The notes beneath the pieces are model-generated. The model was not told where the DNA came from. It was given only the letters and a program-made list of their open reading frames with translations, and ran no database searches. Both the position numbers and the translations under genes were made by a program. From Sphingomonadaceae bacterium (GTDB lineage Bacteria > Pseudomonadota > Alphaproteobacteria > Sphingomonadales > Sphingomonadaceae): DNA of 64,000 nucleotides. The first letter of the stretch is position 1; the number at the start of each line of letters is the position of its first letter. Below are positions 61,251 through 64,000 of this stretch, piece by piece. The stretch spans positions 62,001-126,000 of the forward strand of contig CANJBY010000001.1 in assembly GCA_947472735.1 (NCBI GenBank), read 5' to 3'.

Positions 61251-61649
61251 TCAAACGAAGGTGTAAGCGCAAACCTTGTTGCCGGCGGGATCGCGCAGGT
61301 AGCCGGCGTAGGCGCCCGGCAAATGCCCGCGCGCGCCCGCGGCGCCTTCGTCGGTGCCGCCAGCGCCAAGACCGGCCGCATGGAAGGCATCGACCTCGGC
61401 CGGGGTGGCGGCAGCGAAACCGATCGTCACGCCATTGCCGGATGGAGCCTCGCCGTTACCCGGCTTGAGCACGAGGAACGCCGGCTTGTCCTTTCCGTAA
61501 AGGAAGCAGCTGTCGCCGAACGGGCCCATGTTCTTGATGCCCAGCGGTGCCAGTGCCGCGTCGTAGAATGCCGTCGACGCCGCCAGGTCGCTCGCGCCCA
61601 GGCAGGTATGCGAGAACACTTCGTTCCCTGAAATCACCGGATCAGCCAT
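61251..61649 (-). CDS. VOC-fold protein 3 of the formaldehyde cluster
   Basis: This 132-residue paralogue starts MADPVISGNEVFSHTCLGAS and ends AGYLRDPAGNKVCAYTFV. His14 is at the first ligand position and Cys127 at the usual Glu position; the second His is missing. It is the VOC gene nearest adhC (25 bases from the adhC stop) and the most divergent of the three. The start at 61649 is preferred since the upstream in-frame extension would overlap adhC. Confidence 0.85.
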   Translation of the reverse strand: MADPVISGNEVFSHTCLGASDLAASTAFYDAALAPLGIKNMGPFGDSCFLYGKDKPAFLVLKPGNGEAPSGNGVTIGFAAATPAEVDAFHAAGLGAGGTDEGAAGARGHLPGAYAGYLRDPAGNKVCAYTFV

Positions 61650-61674
61650 TGGTACTCTCCTCTCCCAACTTAAA

Positions 61675-62787
61675 TCAGAACACCACGACCGAGCGGATCG
61701 ACTTGCCCGCATGCATCAGTTCGAAGGCGTCGTTGATTTCTTCCAGCCCCATGACGTGGGTGATCATCGGGTCAATCTGGATCTTTCCGGACATGTACAT
61801 GTCGACGATCTTGGGCACGTCGGTGCGGCCCTTGGCCCCGCCGAACGCGGTGCCGCGCCAGTTACGGCCGGTGACCAGCTGAAACGGACGGGTGGCAATT
61901 TCCTTGCCGGCTTCGGCCACGCCGATGATGATCGAGGTACCCCAGCCGCGGTGGCAGGCTTCCAGTGCGGTGCGCATCACTTCGGTGTTGCCAGTGGCGT
62001 CGAAGGTATAGTCCGCGCCACCGTCAGTCATCTCCACGATCTTCGCGACGGTTTCTTCGCGGCTCAGGCCCTTGGAGTTGAGGAAGTCGGTCATGCCGAA
62101 CCTGCGGCCCCAATCCTCGCGATCAGGGTTGATGTCGACGCCGATGATCTTGCCTGCGCCGGCCAGCCGTGCGCCCTGGATCACGTTGAGCCCGATCCCG
62201 CCGAGCCCGAAGACCACGACATTGTCACCCACCTGCACCTTGGCGGTGTTGACCACGGCGCCTACGCCGGTGGTCACGCCGCAGCCGATGTAGCAGCTGG
62301 ACTGGAACGGCGCGTCCTCGCGGATCTTCGCCACAGCGATCTCGGGGAGCACGGTGAAGTTCGAGAAAGTCGAGCAGCCCATGTAATGGAAGATTGTCTG
62401 CCCCTTGTAGGAGAAGCGCGAGGTGCCGTCCGGCATCAGGCCCTGGCCCTGGGTCGCGCGGATCGCGGTGCACAGGTTGGTCTTGCCCGAGAGGCACGAC
62501 TTACACTGGCGGCATTCCGGGGTGTAAAGCGGGATCACGTGATCGCCCGGCTTTACCGAAGTCACCCCCGGGCCGACCTCGCGCACGATGCCGGCGCCCT
62601 CATGGCCGAGGATCGAAGGGAAGATGCCCTCGCTGTCCAACCCGTCGAGCGTATAGGCATCGGTGTGGCAGATGCCCGTCGCCATGATCTCGACCAGCAC
62701 TTCGCCCGCCTTGGGACCTTCAAGGTCCACTTCAACGATCTCGAGCGGCTGCTTGGGCGCAAATGCAACGGCGGCGCGGGTCTTCAT
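61675..62787 (-). CDS. adhC: S-(hydroxymethyl)glutathione dehydrogenase / class III alcohol dehydrogenase
   Basis: This 370-residue zinc enzyme oxidises the glutathione-formaldehyde adduct to S-formylglutathione with NAD; class III enzymes also reduce S-nitrosoglutathione. Catalytic zinc ligands are in [15 protein letters not shown] and [15 protein letters not shown], the structural zinc cysteines in [16 protein letters not shown], and the coenzyme fold in [20 protein letters not shown]. It heads the minus-strand cluster. AGGAGAG lies seven bases before the ATG, and an inverted repeat lies just upstream of that. Confidence 0.96.
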   Translation of the reverse strand: MKTRAAVAFAPKQPLEIVEVDLEGPKAGEVLVEIMATGICHTDAYTLDGLDSEGIFPSILGHEGAGIVREVGPGVTSVKPGDHVIPLYTPECRQCKSCLSGKTNLCTAIRATQGQGLMPDGTSRFSYKGQTIFHYMGCSTFSNFTVLPEIAVAKIREDAPFQSSCYIGCGVTTGVGAVVNTAKVQVGDNVVVFGLGGIGLNVIQGARLAGAGKIIGVDINPDREDWGRRFGMTDFLNSKGLSREETVAKIVEMTDGGADYTFDATGNTEVMRTALEACHRGWGTSIIIGVAEAGKEIATRPFQLVTGRNWRGTAFGGAKGRTDVPKIVDMYMSGKIQIDPMITHVMGLEEINDAFELMHAGKSIRSVVVF

Positions 62788-62813
62788 CGCGAAACTCTCC
62801 TCTCAACCGGAAT

Positions 62814-62834
62814 TTTGTAGGCTGCGCTTACAAA
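62814..62834 (-). promoter_or_regulatory. TTTGTA-N9-TACAAA inverted repeat before adhC
   Basis: TTTGTA (62814-62819) and TACAAA (62829-62834) form a perfect inverted repeat, 27-47 bases before the adhC ATG and in the divergent region shared with the RNase gene. On the minus strand TACAAAAT could also serve as part of a -10. It is a candidate operator for the cluster; the binding protein is not identified. Confidence 0.45.
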
Positions 62835-62936
62835 GCGGTAGCACTGGGCGTCAATGCCCCTGATTCCCCGGAGCGACATTGCGGCAGTCGCGACGGGGTT
62901 GCAAGCATCGCCCGCTCGTGTAGCCAAGGTCGGGTA

Positions 62937-64000
62937 ATGAAAGCATTGCGCGATCCGGATCATGTGCTCGCCGAAGGGCTTGCGGCGATCCGCGGACAAT
63001 TTCGTATTCCGGCCGGCTTTCCGGCACCGGTTCTGGCTGCTGCGGAAGCAGCGGCAATGCGATTTCCTGCAACCCTCGCGGACCGCACCGGCGTGCCGTT
63101 CGTCACGCTCGATCCGGCGACCTCCACCGATCTGGACCAGGCTTTCGCCATCGAAAAAATGGGTGCCGATCTCCTGCTTCACTATGCGATCGCCGATGTC
63201 GCCGGGTTCGTTACCAACGGCGACCCGATCGACGCCGAAGCGTGGCAGCGAGGCGCCACGACCTACCTCCCGGACGGCAAGGCGGGGCTCTACCCGCCGG
63301 TGCTGGCTGAGCGCCACGCCAGTCTCTTGCCCGACGGTCCGCGCCCGGCGGTAATCTTTACGACCCGGGTCGCCCCACACGGCGCAGTCAAGTTGCAGGG
63401 CGTGGAGCGCGCCATCATCCGCAGCCGTGCCAAGCTTGCCTATGATGCCGTGCGCGACGCCGATCTGCCCGCCGGCTTTGCCGAACTGGCCGATCGGATC
63501 ACCGCCGCAGAGGCGCAGCGCGGCGCTGCGCGCACGGATCCGCCCGAACAGGAAGTGGAGCGCGACGCCACCGGGCACTTTACGCTCACCCTGCGGCCGC
63601 AGCTGCTGTCCGAGCGGCGCAACGCCGCACTCTCGCTTGCGACCAACCTGGCCGTGGCCGATGCGCTTTATGCCGCCGGCACCGGCCTGTTCCGAGTGAT
63701 GCCTGCGCCCGATGCCCGGTCCGTGGCGCTGCTACGGCAGACCGCCAAGGCCTTTGGACTCGACTGGCCCGCAGCCGCAGCGCTGGCTGATTTCGAGCAC
63801 GGGCTCGATCCCGGCAACCCGCGCCACGCCGCTTTCCTGCTGGCCGCACGGCGCGCCGGAAATGGCGCTTCCTACCAGCCCTATATCCCTGGTGTGGTGC
63901 CCTGGCACGCGGCGATGGCGGCGACCTACGCCCATGCCACGGCACCCTTGCGGCGTCTTGCGGACCGCTATGTGGTGCAGGCAGCATTGGCAGTGGCCAA
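62937..64000 (+). CDS. RNB-domain ribonuclease, RNase II family (partial, 3' end outside window)
   Basis: About 354 codons of a 3'-5' exoribonuclease are visible. The catalytic RNB motif appears as VTLDPATSTDLDQAFAIEK with several of the acidic residues (near residue 60). Later segments LRRLADRYVVQAAL and YAHATAPLRRLADRY match the conserved RNB end (usual form T-x-P-[IL]-R-R). There are no N-terminal cold-shock domains, so it belongs to the shorter alphaproteobacterial group rather than E. coli RNase II or RNase R. It is divergent from adhC. Confidence 0.88.
   Translation, partial: MKALRDPDHVLAEGLAAIRGQFRIPAGFPAPVLAAAEAAAMRFPATLADRTGVPFVTLDPATSTDLDQAFAIEKMGADLLLHYAIADVAGFVTNGDPIDAEAWQRGATTYLPDGKAGLYPPVLAERHASLLPDGPRPAVIFTTRVAPHGAVKLQGVERAIIRSRAKLAYDAVRDADLPAGFAELADRITAAEAQRGAARTDPPEQEVERDATGHFTLTLRPQLLSERRNAALSLATNLAVADALYAAGTGLFRVMPAPDARSVALLRQTAKAFGLDWPAAAALADFEHGLDPGNPRHAAFLLAARRAGNGASYQPYIPGVVPWHAAMAATYAHATAPLRRLADRYVVQAALAVA

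Noticed and set aside
1-64000. Mobile elements or CRISPR arrays
   Set aside because: No transposase, integrase, long terminal inverted repeats or regularly spaced repeats were seen. The broken genes show no inserted DNA.

Overview
The window reads as a contiguous piece of chromosome from a high-GC alphaproteobacterium, most likely a sphingomonad (order Sphingomonadales: Sphingomonadaceae or Erythrobacteraceae). The basis is gene content and order: yebC next to ruvC, a GapR-type DUF2312 protein, DUF1244, a lone TonB-dependent receptor, lptF-lptG, a phasin beside a class I PHA synthase, and a soluble NAD-dependent formate dehydrogenase of the FdsGBA type. Genes are packed tightly and many overlap by 1 to 11 bases. 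I see no insertion sequence, prophage, integrase, CRISPR array or rRNA. One tRNA, tRNA-Gln(CTG), is present.

Layout. 1-4.3 kb: ruvC (cut by the window start), a DUF3147 membrane protein, yebC, a YbjQ-like protein, gapR, DUF1244 and pyruvate kinase. 4.3-7.9 kb: a TonB-dependent receptor behind a perfect palindrome, a YggS-type PLP protein and a thiamine-phosphate-synthase-like protein. 7.9-14.5 kb: ftsK, a disrupted alanine dehydrogenase, a thioesterase, a disrupted HAD hydrolase and oligopeptidase B. 14.5-24.1 kb: aminopeptidase P, a VOC protein, a His/Met-rich EF-hand protein with an OmpR/histidine-kinase pair, an M1 aminopeptidase and a disrupted HerA-like ATPase. 24.2-30.1 kb: a PabB-PabC fusion, aminotransferase, RluA, ArfB, a small lipoprotein, LipB and a membrane protein. 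30.1-41.8 kb: housekeeping genes (methyltransferase, MFS transporter, pheA, cytochrome c, rlmE, ppx, tRNA-Gln, LOG, thiD, DUF1272, glmM, dicarboxylate-type symporter, AI-2E transporter). 41.9-53.0 kb: a GNAT-like protein, fatty acid desaturase, lptG and lptF, clpS, phasin, phaC, an AlaC-like aminotransferase, an orphan winged-helix regulator and a crotonase.

The most coherent functional unit lies at 53.0-62.8 kb. Eleven genes run on the minus strand in the order adhC, three VOC-fold proteins, fghA, lysR, fdsG, fdsB, mobA, fdsA, fdsD. Together they encode glutathione-dependent formaldehyde oxidation to S-formylglutathione, its hydrolysis to formate, and NAD-linked formate oxidation to CO2, with molybdenum cofactor maturation (MobA) and a LysR regulator inside the cluster. 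The three tandem VOC proteins have no assigned role. They lack the usual VOC metal ligands and carry a cysteine where the glyoxalase-type glutamate would be. Inverted repeats before adhC, before lysR and before fdsG suggest local control. The window ends inside an RNase II-family gene.

Three genes (ald, a HAD hydrolase and the HerA-like ATPase) have broken reading frames within 14 kb. For two of them the break looks like a short deletion between direct repeats (about 68 and 17 bases, inferred from family alignments recalled from memory). These may be real gene decay or assembly errors.
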